Shown here piece after piece: positions 1 through 7,577 of a DNA stretch of 12,009 nt. Position 1 is the first letter of the stretch, and each line of letters begins with the position of its first letter. The position numbers and the translations under genes were made by a program. This DNA is from Actinomycetales bacterium (GTDB lineage: Bacteria; Actinomycetota; Actinomycetes; Actinomycetales; Beutenbergiaceae), in NCBI GenBank assembly GCA_016649925.1, contig JAENWO010000037.1, positions 1 to 12,009 on the forward strand, in the 5' to 3' direction. The notes under the pieces were generated by a model that made no database searches, had not been told where the DNA came from, and saw nothing but the letters and a program-made list of their open reading frames with translations.

Positions 1-338
1 AGGTTGCCCTGGCCGGGTTGGCGGTAGGCGATCCGGGTCACGGTGACCTCGCCGAAGATCGTGCCCAGGCCTCGGGTGTGGCCGGTTTCCACGCGTGTCC
101 GGACGGGCCCATCGGCGCCTCGAACCTCGACCCGGCTCTCCCGTACGGCACGCAGGTCCGCGTGGTCTTGAAGGAGCAGGCGAAGTAGTTCGCGGCCTTC
201 GACGTCGAGTTGACGTTCCAGCTCAGCGTGCTCCAGTGCACTGCTGGCCCCACCGTCGAGCCAGCCCAGGATCAGCTGGAAACGCTCACGGGCTCCCGCG
301 AAGCCCTCGACCGCGGTCGTCTGCCGATGGTTGCTCAT
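1..338 (-). CDS. ISKra4 family transposase, N-terminal part (truncated by window edge)
   Basis: The first 112 codons of a transposase that continues past base 1. The start ATG at 338-336 overlaps the stop of the DUF6788 ORF as ATGA, so the two are probably translationally coupled. The protein begins MSNHRQTTAVEGF and then has a stretch ending in GRELLRLLLQDHADLRAVRE (residues about 49-68). This is followed by a histidine-containing segment and TIFGEVTVTRIAYR (about 93-106), the typical N-terminal layout of ISKra4 transposases. The DDE catalytic region would lie outside the window, so it cannot be judged whether the gene is intact. Family assignment rests on remembered sequence pattern. Confidence 0.8.
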   Translation of the reverse strand, partial: MSNHRQTTAVEGFAGARERFQLILGWLDGGASSALEHAELERQLDVEGRELLRLLLQDHADLRAVRESRVEVRGADGPVRTRVETGHTRGLGTIFGEVTVTRIAYRQPGQGN

Positions 339-619
339 CGGCCCCGACGAGCCCGCAACGCGGCGATGCCAGCGTCGGCCGCTGACTCCAGCTCCGCTCG
401 GGCCGTCTCGAAGCGGGCCAACCCCGCGGCCACCTCGGCCACCTCGGCTTCGGCCAGCGTCAGGGTCTTGGTCCGGCCGCCCTCGGTGTAGGCCAACGCC
501 GGGCTCTCATGCGGCTCGCCGCTGGCGCAGTGGCAGGAGGGCTTGCCGCACCTGCGGCGGAACGTGGTCAGCGTGCCACGCAGGAACGAACCCTCGCTAC
601 GGTGGGATCTCGGGGACAT
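335..619 (-). CDS. DUF6788 family IS accessory protein
   Basis: A 94-residue protein found next to transposases in actinobacterial insertion sequences. It has the family's hallmark LRGTL segment (residues about 13-17) and a cysteine/histidine cluster CGKPSCHCASGEPH at about 24-37, which suggests metal binding. GGRTKTLTL at about 47-55 and a helical C-terminal half follow. The start ATG at 619 is preceded by a modest purine run (CAGGA) about 8 nt upstream. Its stop overlaps the transposase start. Its role in transposition is unknown; a DNA- or RNA-binding helper is a guess from the Cys cluster. Confidence 0.75.
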   Translation of the reverse strand: MSPRSHRSEGSFLRGTLTTFRRRCGKPSCHCASGEPHESPALAYTEGGRTKTLTLAEAEVAEVAAGLARFETARAELESAADAGIAALRARRGR

Positions 620-628
620 CGCACATCC

Positions 629-656
629 TGTCTGTAGGGAACTATCGCTACAGACA
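629..656. repeat. 9-bp perfect inverted repeat near the IS end
   Basis: TGTCTGTAG at 629-637 and CTACAGACA at 648-656 are perfect inverse complements around a 10-nt spacer. They sit 10 nt upstream of the first IS ORF. They could be part of the IS terminus, a transposase-binding palindrome, or a hairpin limiting read-in transcription. The opposite IS end is needed to tell which. Confidence 0.5.
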
Positions 657-996
657 AGTAGAGCAGAAGGTCGCCGTCAGTTGGGGATGACACGCCAGTC
701 AGACGATCAAGCAGCAGACAGGCAAGCCAACGGCGACGTCACTCCAGAAGAGCCGCACCCTATTCAGAACTCTGTCATGCACGGCATCGTCGCAGTTCAG
801 GGGCTCGGTGGGGCTGCTGGCGGCGAGTTGTGAATAAGCCTCTCTGGGCCGGAGACAACTGACTCACCGGCACCTGTTCACTGCTTGGGACGACCTGCGG
901 CCCACGAGAGGACGCACGGACGCATTATTGCTAACGCGCAATCCATTACGCCACACGCCCGTACTGAGCGCCGCGTCGGCGCCGCCCATCCCGGCC
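657..996. other. Region without a recognisable gene
   Basis: About 340 bp between the IS and the 3' end of the transport operon. I see no ORF with a family signature or a convincing ribosome binding site. A 49-codon plus-strand frame from 687 (start MTRQSDDQAA) has none of the features I would want. GC looks lower than in the flanks. One small inverted repeat, ATTGC/GCAAT at 927-942 around TAACGC, is present. It may hold remnants of a gene lost when the IS arrived, but nothing is identifiable. Confidence 0.5.
968..982 (-). terminator. Weak candidate hairpin after the transport operon
   Basis: GCGCCG and CGGCGC form a perfect 6-bp GC stem with a 3-nt loop, 14 bases past the stop of the last permease. 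A second 6-bp stem (CCGGCC/GGCCGG, 991-1010) spans that stop codon. Neither is followed by a T-tract on the minus strand, so intrinsic termination is uncertain. Confidence 0.25.
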
Positions 997-1872
997 CTAC
1001 TTCAGGCCGGACGTCTTGATGGAGTTCACGAGCGCGCGCTGGCCGAAGAAGAACATGATCATCGTGGGCAGCGCGATGATCATGGCCGCGGCGGTGATGT
1101 AGTTCCAGTCCGAGCCGTACTGCCCCTGCATGGAGGCGAGGCCCTGCTGCACCATCCACAGCTCCTGAGTGGAGAGGATCGTCTTGGGCCACATGAACGC
1201 GTTCCAGTTGGCGAGGAAGAACAAGATCCCCAGCGAGACCAGGATCGGGCGCCCCAACGGCAGGACCACGTGCCAGTACCGGCCCCAATAGCCGCACCCG
1301 TCGATCGTTGCCGCCTCCTCGAGCTCCCTGGGGATCCCGAGGAAATTCTGGCGGAGCAAAAAAATGCCGAAGGCGTTGAAGATGCCGGGGACGATGATGC
1401 CCCAGAGGTTGTCGATCAACCCCATTGCCCGCACGATGAGGAAGAGCGGCACGAGAATCACCGGCAACGAGACCATGAGGGTGGCGACGATGAGGTTGAA
1501 CATCAGCGCACTGCCGCGGAACCGGAGCCGGGCGAGGGCGTAGGCAGCCATCGAATGGAACACCAGCGCGATGAAGGTGACCGCGATCGAGACGATCGCG
1601 GAGTTGAGCAGGTACCTCGGCATCGGGATGCGGGTCAGCACATAGCTGAAGTTGTCCAGCGTCCACGGTCCCAGGCTCATCGAGAAGGTCTCGGAGGCCG
1701 GCTTCAGCGCGGTGATGAGAAGCCAGAGGATCGGCAGGGCGGTGATGGCGGCGAGGGCGTACCCCACGCCCGCCCGCCAGCCCCAGCGGCGACCGTACTC
1801 GTGGCTTCCGTCGCGTTCGCGCCTGGTCCGGCCGCGGGCGGCCGGACCAGGCGTTGCGATGTCACTCAGCAT
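997..1872 (-). CDS. Carbohydrate ABC transporter permease, MalG/AraQ type (CUT1)
   Basis: The second of two inner-membrane permease subunits of a sugar importer, 291 residues. About six membrane helices are visible (roughly 37-57, 89-112, 124-144, 156-175, 207-225, 260-280). The cytoplasmic EAA loop that docks the ATPase is clear at about 186-209, with EEAATIDGCGYWGRYW leading to LPLGRP. The C-terminus NSIKTSGLK is typical of MalG-like proteins. The ATG at 1872 overlaps the end of the upstream permease gene by 11 bases and has a GGGGG run about 9 nt upstream. It is the last gene of the operon. No ATPase gene follows, so a shared one is presumably used. The exact substrate cannot be read from the sequence. 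Confidence 0.95.
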   Translation of the reverse strand: MLSDIATPGPAARGRTRRERDGSHEYGRRWGWRAGVGYALAAITALPILWLLITALKPASETFSMSLGPWTLDNFSYVLTRIPMPRYLLNSAIVSIAVTFIALVFHSMAAYALARLRFRGSALMFNLIVATLMVSLPVILVPLFLIVRAMGLIDNLWGIIVPGIFNAFGIFLLRQNFLGIPRELEEAATIDGCGYWGRYWHVVLPLGRPILVSLGILFFLANWNAFMWPKTILSTQELWMVQQGLASMQGQYGSDWNYITAAAMIIALPTMIMFFFGQRALVNSIKTSGLK

Positions 1873-2824
1873 GGAATCGCGCCCCCTTTGTCGCTGCGAA
1901 GGTCACACCCACGGCGAGGACGAGCACTCCGACGAGCAGCGTCGTCAGCGCCGCCGCATAGCCGTAGTCGTTGTACGAGAACGCTTGTTGGTAGATGTAG
2001 AACGGCATGGTCATCGTCGAGTTGGCGGGGCCGCCCTTGGTCAGCACGAAGACCAGGTCGAAGGCTTGCATGCCGGTGACCGCACCGATGATCGAGGTCA
2101 CCGCGATGAAGAAGCTCGTGGGCTTGAGCAGCGGCAGAGTGATCCAGAAGAGCCGCTGCCACCAACCCGCGCCGTCGAGCTTCGCGGCGTCGTGGTACTC
2201 GTTAGGGATATCGCCAAGCCCGCCGAGGAAGAGCAGCATCTGGTACCCGGCCTGGAACCACACCGAGATCATGATGATCGCGGCCAGCGCATAGGTCGGG
2301 TTGCCGAGCCAGGAGATGTCACCGAGGCCCACCGTGCTGAGCCCGCGCGGGACGAAACCGGTCTTGTCGGTGAGCATGAACTGCCAGAGGATCGCAATGA
2401 CCACGAGGCTCATCACGTTCGGTAGGAAAAACAGGGTCCGCACGATGCCGATACCAGGGAACGGCCGCTGAACCAGAAGCGCCAGTGCGAGGCCGGCGAC
2501 GAAGACCAGCGGGACGTAGCAGCCGGCGTAGATGAGGGTGACGGCGAGGCTGTTGACCAGCAGCGGGTCCGAACCCATGCGAACGAAGTTGTCGAGGCCG
2601 ACGAAGCGTGCCTGGCCGAACCCGTCGATGGAGAAGAAGGCGACGGCGAGGGCCACGATGATGGGCAGGACGACGAAGATCATCAGGCCGATCGCGTCCG
2701 GGAGCATGAACGCCCAGCCCACGGCTGTTTCCCGGCGTTGCCGCGCGCTAACACGGCCACGCCAGGACCGACCGGTGTCGTCCTCGTCCTCGTCTTCCAA
2801 TGCCCTGTCAACCAGAATCGCCAT
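1862..2824 (-). CDS. Carbohydrate ABC transporter permease, MalF/UgpA type (CUT1)
   Basis: The first permease subunit, 320 residues. An acidic N-terminus (DEDEDD at about 11-16) and a basic stretch come before the first membrane helix (about 36-63). More helices lie near 90-118, 127-150, 178-200, 236-258 and 290-311. The EAA loop is at about 210-234: EYHDAAKLDGAGWWQRLFW, then LPLLKP. FVGLDNF at about 74-80 and VLTKGGP at about 260-266 are family-typical. GGAG lies 7 nt before the ATG at 2824. The binding-protein gene ends 24 nt upstream, and the partner permease overlaps its 3' end, as in most CUT1 operons. Confidence 0.95.
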   Translation of the reverse strand: MAILVDRALEDEDEDDTGRSWRGRVSARQRRETAVGWAFMLPDAIGLMIFVVLPIIVALAVAFFSIDGFGQARFVGLDNFVRMGSDPLLVNSLAVTLIYAGCYVPLVFVAGLALALLVQRPFPGIGIVRTLFFLPNVMSLVVIAILWQFMLTDKTGFVPRGLSTVGLGDISWLGNPTYALAAIIMISVWFQAGYQMLLFLGGLGDIPNEYHDAAKLDGAGWWQRLFWITLPLLKPTSFFIAVTSIIGAVTGMQAFDLVFVLTKGGPANSTMTMPFYIYQQAFSYNDYGYAAALTTLLVGVLVLAVGVTFAATKGARFHAE

Positions 2825-2848
2825 CGTGAGGCTCCAATCGGTCGGGGA

Positions 2849-4246
2849 TCAGATGATCGCTCCGCCGGAGTACCCGGCAAGGAACGTCTCAAGGGCGGCC
2901 TGCGCGGTACCCGCCGCGGTCGCGGCATCGGTGCCGCCGAGCTGGACGGCCTGCAATGCGTCAGAGATCGGCTGATAGACCTGGGGAGGGAACCGCGGTT
3001 CCGGCCGGCCGGCCGGGGCGATCTCCTCAGCGAAGATCTTGAGCGGCCCTGAGTCCCACGTCCCCGCAGACTTGACCGCCTCACTGACCGAGGTGCGTGT
3101 CGGCACGTTCGTCTTCACGACCGAGTTCCACTGGCGCATCCGCTCGATGCCGTCGGCGTCCTGGCCGGCTATGGCCCAGGCGACGAACTTCGCCGCCGCC
3201 TCGGGGTTGGCACCCTTGGCGTTCGCACAGAAGGCCCAGCCACCCATGTCAGTGGACGCTTTCCCGCCAGCGGGGATCGGCAGAGGAGCGACGGAGTAGT
3301 TGTAGTCGGGAACCTTCTGGTCGAGCTCAGCGACGGCCCAGATGCCGGACTGCTGCATGGCGCAGTAGCCGGCCCCCATGTTCCCGGGGACGTCGCCGCC
3401 GCCTGTGCCCTGGTTCTTTCGCGGGGTGACGCCGGCCGCCGTCAGATCGCCCCACAGTTGCAGGGCGCTGTGGTTGGCCCGCGAGTCGAAGACCGCCTTG
3501 CCCGATGGATCCACCACCTCGCCGCCGGCCATCCACATGAACGGGTACCAGGTGAAGTTCTGGTAGTAGCCCGGCGTCGTCTCGAGCACGAGCCCGAACT
3601 GCTTGTCCGTGGTGAGCTTCTCGCCGACCGACAAGAGCTGGTCCCACGTCTGCGGTACGTCCCCTTCGGAAAGGCCGGCCTTCTCGAAGGCGTCGATGGA
3701 GTAGTAGAGAGCCAGTGGCTCGACCTCCATCGGCAGCCCGAGAAGTTTCCCGTCAACCATCCGCGTGTCCAGGACCGAGCCTGAGAAGTCGGCGATCTGC
3801 GCGTCGTTGACCGCCGAGCTCAGGTCGTAGAGCACCCCGCCGTTCGCGTACCGGAGGAAGTCACCCGGAGAGACAAGGAAGATGTCCGGCCCCGTGCCCG
3901 CTGTGAAGGCGGTCTGGAGCGTGGTGCCCGACATGTAATCGGCGTTCGGGATGTACCGCAGGTCGACCTGGACGTCATTGTTGGCGTTCCAGTCCTTGAC
4001 AAGCTTGATAAACCACTCGCTCTGCGGTTCGCCGTTGCCGGAGTCGCCGTAGAAGTTCCAGAAGCTCAGCTTCTTTCCGTTGCCGCCGCCGCCGCCTGCC
4101 GGGGCCCCTGTGGAGCACGCTCCGAGGATCGGGAGGGCGAAGGTGGCCAGTCCCAGGCCTTGGAGCAGCGTCCGTCGGGAGACCCCCGGTCTCAAGATGC
4201 GATTTTCGCTGACCCGAACTTCGCAGGCCGTTTCTATAGATGGCAT
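2849..4246 (-). CDS. Sugar ABC transporter substrate-binding lipoprotein (Tat-type signal)
   Basis: A 465-residue extracellular binding protein that captures the sugar and delivers it to the two permeases. Near the N-terminus, SRRTLLQ (23-29) is a twin-arginine motif. A hydrophobic stretch follows, then a lipobox ILGAC (40-44) with C44 as the probable lipidated residue, then a Gly-rich linker. The mature part starts KKLSFWNFYGDSG and has the usual family landmarks: TGTGPDIFLVSPGDF, GLPMEVEPLALYYSIDAFEKAG, and GGWAFCANAKG. The same frame stays open upstream to 4651, but ATG 4246 is the start: GGAG lies 10 nt before it, the signal peptide begins just after, and the upstream stretch is Arg-rich out-of-frame reading of the kinase gene. 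The spacer to the kinase stop is 5 nt. Confidence 0.93.
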   Translation of the reverse strand: MPSIETACEVRVSENRILRPGVSRRTLLQGLGLATFALPILGACSTGAPAGGGGGNGKKLSFWNFYGDSGNGEPQSEWFIKLVKDWNANNDVQVDLRYIPNADYMSGTTLQTAFTAGTGPDIFLVSPGDFLRYANGGVLYDLSSAVNDAQIADFSGSVLDTRMVDGKLLGLPMEVEPLALYYSIDAFEKAGLSEGDVPQTWDQLLSVGEKLTTDKQFGLVLETTPGYYQNFTWYPFMWMAGGEVVDPSGKAVFDSRANHSALQLWGDLTAAGVTPRKNQGTGGGDVPGNMGAGYCAMQQSGIWAVAELDQKVPDYNYSVAPLPIPAGGKASTDMGGWAFCANAKGANPEAAAKFVAWAIAGQDADGIERMRQWNSVVKTNVPTRTSVSEAVKSAGTWDSGPLKIFAEEIAPAGRPEPRFPPQVYQPISDALQAVQLGGTDAATAAGTAQAALETFLAGYSGGAII

Positions 4247-4251
4247 CGTTG

Positions 4252-5286
4252 CTATTCTCCGTTCGGAAATATCTTGATTTTGTGTTGTAGAACGGCTCTG
4301 CGAATTGGATTTTCGCGCGCCATCAGCGTTAGCCGTCTTTTGCCTATGCCGCCCGAATCTGCGAAGAACTCCGTACGTACGAAGACGTCGACCTCGTCGG
4401 AGCGCGGTGCCGCAGGCGCCCCACCGTGGCGCGTGACGGCGATCGCGGCAGCCGCGTTCCCGTAGGTCACGGCGTCGATCAGGCTGTCCCCCGCCGCGAG
4501 CCGGGCGCCGAGGTTTCCGCAGAATGTGTCGCCGGCACCGATCGTGTCGACGACGTCCACGACGTGGGCCGGAACCGTCACGGGATCGACGTCGAGGTCG
4601 AGGACAAGGACACCCTCCTCGCCGAGCGTCACGACGAGCGTGCAGTCCCACTCGCTCTGCACCGCCTCGGCGACAGCGAGCACCGGGGCGCGTCCGCCGG
4701 AGCCGTCACCAGCGAGCCCACGCAGCTCGCCCTCGTTCGGTACCAGCACGTCGACATAGGCGCGGATCTCGGCAGGTAGCGCGGCGAACGGCGCCGGGTT
4801 GAGGACCACGGTGGCACCCGCCTCGTGCGCGATGCGGGCGGCATGCACTGTCGGCGCCTCGGGCAGCTCGAGCTGGAGGAGCAGAACGGCGGAACGCTCG
4901 ATCGCAGCGCGGGCCGCCTCGACGTCCTCGACGGTCACGGCCTGGTTGGCGCGGGGGATGACGATGATCGAGTTCTGCCCGCTGTCCTCCACCACCGGCA
5001 GGCCGACGCCCGTTCCGTGCTGGGCGTCGGTGAGGAGGTGATTCGCGTCGATGCCCTCGGCGGCGAGGAATGCGTGGAACTCGGCACCGAAGCTGTCCTC
5101 GCCGACGCGCCCCACCACCGCCGTCTTCGCTCCGGCACGGGCGGCGGCCACGGCCTGGTTGAACCCCTTGCCCCCCACGTACGTCGCGAAGCTCGTGCCG
5201 ATCAGGGTCTCACCGGATGCAGGTCGGCGCGGCGCAGTAGCCACGAGGTCATACATGAACGAGGCGATCACGCACACACCACTCAT
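4252..5286 (-). CDS. PfkB family sugar kinase (ribokinase-like)
   Basis: ATP-dependent sugar kinase, 344 residues. The first PfkB signature is at 38-52 (GGKGFNQ then AVAAARAG). The second is at 247-263 (DTIGAGDTFCGNLGARL), with the GAGD anion hole and D253 as the expected catalytic base. LVPNEGEL (181-188) and VVTLGEEGVLV (218-228) are also typical. The N-terminus ASFMYDLV differs from classical ribokinase, so ribose is not assured. In context it may phosphorylate the sugar released by the GH172 enzyme, with D-arabinose to D-arabinose 5-phosphate my favoured guess and fructose an alternative. The ATG overlaps the isomerase stop as ATGA, with GAGGAG 8 nt upstream. The family normally ends near residue 300; here a further ~45 residues are AT-richer and basic, an odd tail (see findings). 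Confidence 0.9.
   Translation of the reverse strand: MSGVCVIASFMYDLVATAPRRPASGETLIGTSFATYVGGKGFNQAVAAARAGAKTAVVGRVGEDSFGAEFHAFLAAEGIDANHLLTDAQHGTGVGLPVVEDSGQNSIIVIPRANQAVTVEDVEAARAAIERSAVLLLQLELPEAPTVHAARIAHEAGATVVLNPAPFAALPAEIRAYVDVLVPNEGELRGLAGDGSGGRAPVLAVAEAVQSEWDCTLVVTLGEEGVLVLDLDVDPVTVPAHVVDVVDTIGAGDTFCGNLGARLAAGDSLIDAVTYGNAAAAIAVTRHGGAPAAPRSDEVDVFVRTEFFADSGGIGKRRLTLMARENPIRRAVLQHKIKIFPNGE
4292..4336 (-). promoter_or_regulatory. Nested inverted repeats upstream of the binding-protein gene
   Basis: An outer 6-bp pair (ACGGCT 4292-4297, AGCCGT 4331-4336) encloses a 5-bp hairpin (GCGAA 4300-4304, TTCGC 4312-4316). All lie in the AT-rich 3' end of the kinase gene, 45-90 bases upstream of the binding-protein start. 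Such structures can stabilise or delimit the mRNA of the binding protein, which is usually needed in excess over the permeases. Function is inferred. Confidence 0.3.
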
Positions 5287-5957
5287 CGCTCGATCTCCTC
5301 GCGCTCGCCGCCGGAGACCCGGACCCCGGATCGTGCCGGCCCCGCGAGCTGCACTCCGAGGGACCCGCCAGGATGCCGGGCCGCGAAGTCCTCGGCGGTG
5401 AACTGCGACAGCGTCATCAGCGCGGCCGCGAGCGCGTCACCGACCGCGAGGGTGGTAGCCGTGGAGGCAGTCGGAGCCAGCCCGAGCGGGTCGGCCTCAC
5501 GTTCCACCGAGATGTCGAGGAACACCTGCGCGGCACGGACGAGCGTCGAGCCCGGGTTGCGGGCCATCGCGATGATCGGCACACCCCACGCGTTCAGCAT
5601 CGAGGCGAAGTGGCACACCTCCACGGTCTCACCGGAGTTCGAGATGAGGATCGCGACGTCGTCCGGCGTGGCCATCCCGGAGTCCCCGTGCAACGCCTCG
5701 GTGGAGTGCACGAACTGCGCCGGCGTGCCGGTGCTCGCCAGGGTCGCGGCGATCTTCGCCCCGATGTGACCGGACTTGCCCAGCCCGGAGACGATCACAC
5801 GGCCGCGCGCCCCACGGATCACCCCGATGGCGTCGGCGAGGGCCGGTCCGACGATGTCGGCCGTGCGGGCGATTGCCCGCGCCTCGATCAGCATGGACTC
5901 CCGCGCCGCGGCGAGGGCGGCCTCGAGGGCCGCCGGGGGAAGAGGTTCGGCGCCCAT
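5283..5957 (-). CDS. SIS-domain sugar-phosphate isomerase, KpsF/GutQ-like, lacking CBS domains
   Basis: A 224-residue SIS (sugar isomerase) protein closest to the KpsF/GutQ/KdsD group, which interconverts D-ribulose 5-phosphate and D-arabinose 5-phosphate. The group's motifs are in order: GLGKSGHIGAKIAATLASTG (58-77), FVHSTEALHGDSGM (82-95), ISNSGET (105-111), a segment resembling DPLGLAPTASTATTLAVGDA (156-175), and ARHPGGSLG (193-201). Full-length members are about 320-330 residues with two C-terminal CBS domains; here the protein stops about 25 residues after the HPGGSLG motif, so the regulatory CBS pair is absent. GGAAGGGG lies about 8 nt before the ATG, and the start overlaps the upstream stop as TGATG. 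In context it likely converts the kinase product to a pentose-phosphate intermediate. Other phospho-sugar isomerase activity is possible. Confidence 0.88.
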   Translation of the reverse strand: MGAEPLPPAALEAALAAARESMLIEARAIARTADIVGPALADAIGVIRGARGRVIVSGLGKSGHIGAKIAATLASTGTPAQFVHSTEALHGDSGMATPDDVAILISNSGETVEVCHFASMLNAWGVPIIAMARNPGSTLVRAAQVFLDISVEREADPLGLAPTASTATTLAVGDALAAALMTLSQFTAEDFAARHPGGSLGVQLAGPARSGVRVSGGEREEIER

Positions 5958-6355
5958 CAGACGAGCCCCTTCCTCAGCAGGGCGTTGCCGTACGGGCGGA
6001 CCTCACCGGTCCGGACCACGAGGTAGGCCTCCTTGGCCGCGTGGTAGAAGGCGTAGCGCTCCAGGATCTGCGTGGAGCCGGCGTCCTGACCCGCTGCGCC
6101 GATCAGCTCGGTCTGCACAGGGAGCTCCTCCCCCGCGTCCATCAGAGCGAGCGGGCCGTCGTCGTCCAGCGGGAGCACGGAGCAGATCGCACGGACGACG
6201 CGGGGTGCGTCGTGCCCGGGCAGGTCCAGCACGCGGGTACCGATCCGGCGGGCCGGGAAGTGCGCATCGGCGACCACCACCGCGTCGGAGTGACCCATGG
6301 CGTCCAGGTGTGCGAGAAGCTCACCCGTGAGCAGGGGGTCGATGCCGTTGAGCAT
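5957..6355 (-). CDS. RbsD/FucU family sugar mutarotase (FucU-like)
   Basis: A 132-residue small cytoplasmic enzyme that interconverts pyranose/furanose or alpha/beta forms of free sugars. The N-terminus MLNGIDPLLTGELLAHLDAM is followed by GHSD (21-24, with H22 the expected catalytic histidine), ADAHFPARR (29-37) and LPLDDD. The C-terminus has ERYAFYHAAKEAYLVV (99-114), RTGEVRPYGN (115-124) and LLRKG, closer to FucU than to RbsD. I chose ATG 6355 over the in-frame GTG at 6376: the GTG lies in the purine-rich GGAGAGG that serves as ribosome binding site for the ATG, and homologues begin at MLxGIDPLL. It is the first gene of the operon, about 60 bases downstream of the probable transcription start. 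Confidence 0.9.
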   Translation of the reverse strand: MLNGIDPLLTGELLAHLDAMGHSDAVVVADAHFPARRIGTRVLDLPGHDAPRVVRAICSVLPLDDDGPLALMDAGEELPVQTELIGAAGQDAGSTQILERYAFYHAAKEAYLVVRTGEVRPYGNALLRKGLV

Positions 6356-6402
6356 GTGCGCGCTGCCTCTCCACACTGAGAACGATGGGTATCGAACGAT
6401 TG

Positions 6403-6416
6403 AGTAAACGATTACT
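6403..6416 (-). promoter_or_regulatory. LacI-family operator of the catabolic operon
   Basis: On the minus strand, AGTAATCGTTTACT reads as a 14-bp near palindrome (12 of 14 symmetric positions) centred on CG, the usual LacI-family layout. It begins exactly 3 nt after the -10 element, so it covers the start point of transcription and would block initiation. It closely resembles the site at 8716-8729 in front of lacI. AACGAT also recurs on the plus strand at 6381-6386, 6395-6400 and 6407-6412. Confidence 0.7.
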
Positions 6417-6419
6417 TGT

Positions 6420-6449
6420 ATCCTAGGGATGCCGTCGGCAGGGTGTCAA
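6420..6449 (-). promoter_or_regulatory. Sigma-70-type promoter for the mutarotase-isomerase-kinase-transporter operon
   Basis: Minus strand TTGACA (6449-6444, perfect -35) and TAGGAT (6425-6420, -10 of the actinobacterial TANNNT form) are separated by 18 bases. The next gene downstream on the same strand is the mutarotase. The -35 starts 20 bases after the GH172 stop codon and shares its first two T residues with the arm of a hairpin there. Confidence 0.75.
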
Positions 6450-6468
6450 GGAGGCGGGCCGCGCTCCT

Positions 6469-6469
<1 letters not shown>
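6448..6469 (-). terminator. Hairpin at the end of the GH172 gene
   Basis: AAGGAG (6448-6453) and CTCCTT (6464-6469) pair perfectly, and with one bulge the stem extends by two GC pairs. The stem begins at the last base of the GH172 stop codon and ends inside the next -35 box. There is no T-tract, so it may act only as a partial terminator or a 3'-end stabiliser between the two transcription units. Confidence 0.4.
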
Positions 6470-7539
<1,070 letters not shown>

Positions 7540-7577
7540 GGGGGATCACGTCCTTGCGGGTCGGAACGGGTGGGGGT

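Larger units (their letters stand above)
1..656 (-). mobile_element. Partial ISKra4-type insertion sequence, 5' end of its coding strand
   Basis: This holds a DUF6788 accessory ORF and the beginning of an ISKra4-family transposase, both on the minus strand and joined by an ATGA overlap. The rest of the element lies beyond base 1. The outer boundary is not proven. I place it near the 9-bp inverted repeat at 629-656, just upstream of the first ORF, because ISs of this kind carry their coding start close to the end. No target-site duplication can be checked because the other end is missing. Confidence 0.7.

Noticed and set aside
928..2079. Long plus-strand open frame (383 codons)
   Set aside because: It lies opposite the two permease genes. 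Its product is a His/Asp/Arg-rich composition artefact with no family features, whereas the minus strand has clear EAA loops and helices.
4247..4651. N-terminal extension of the binding protein to 600 residues
   Set aside because: The extra 135 residues are Arg-rich out-of-frame reading of the kinase gene. The Tat lipoprotein signal starts right after ATG 4246, which has its own ribosome binding site.
6356..6376. GTG at 6376 as start of the mutarotase
   Set aside because: It falls in the purine-rich ribosome binding site, and homologues begin at the ATG 21 bases later.
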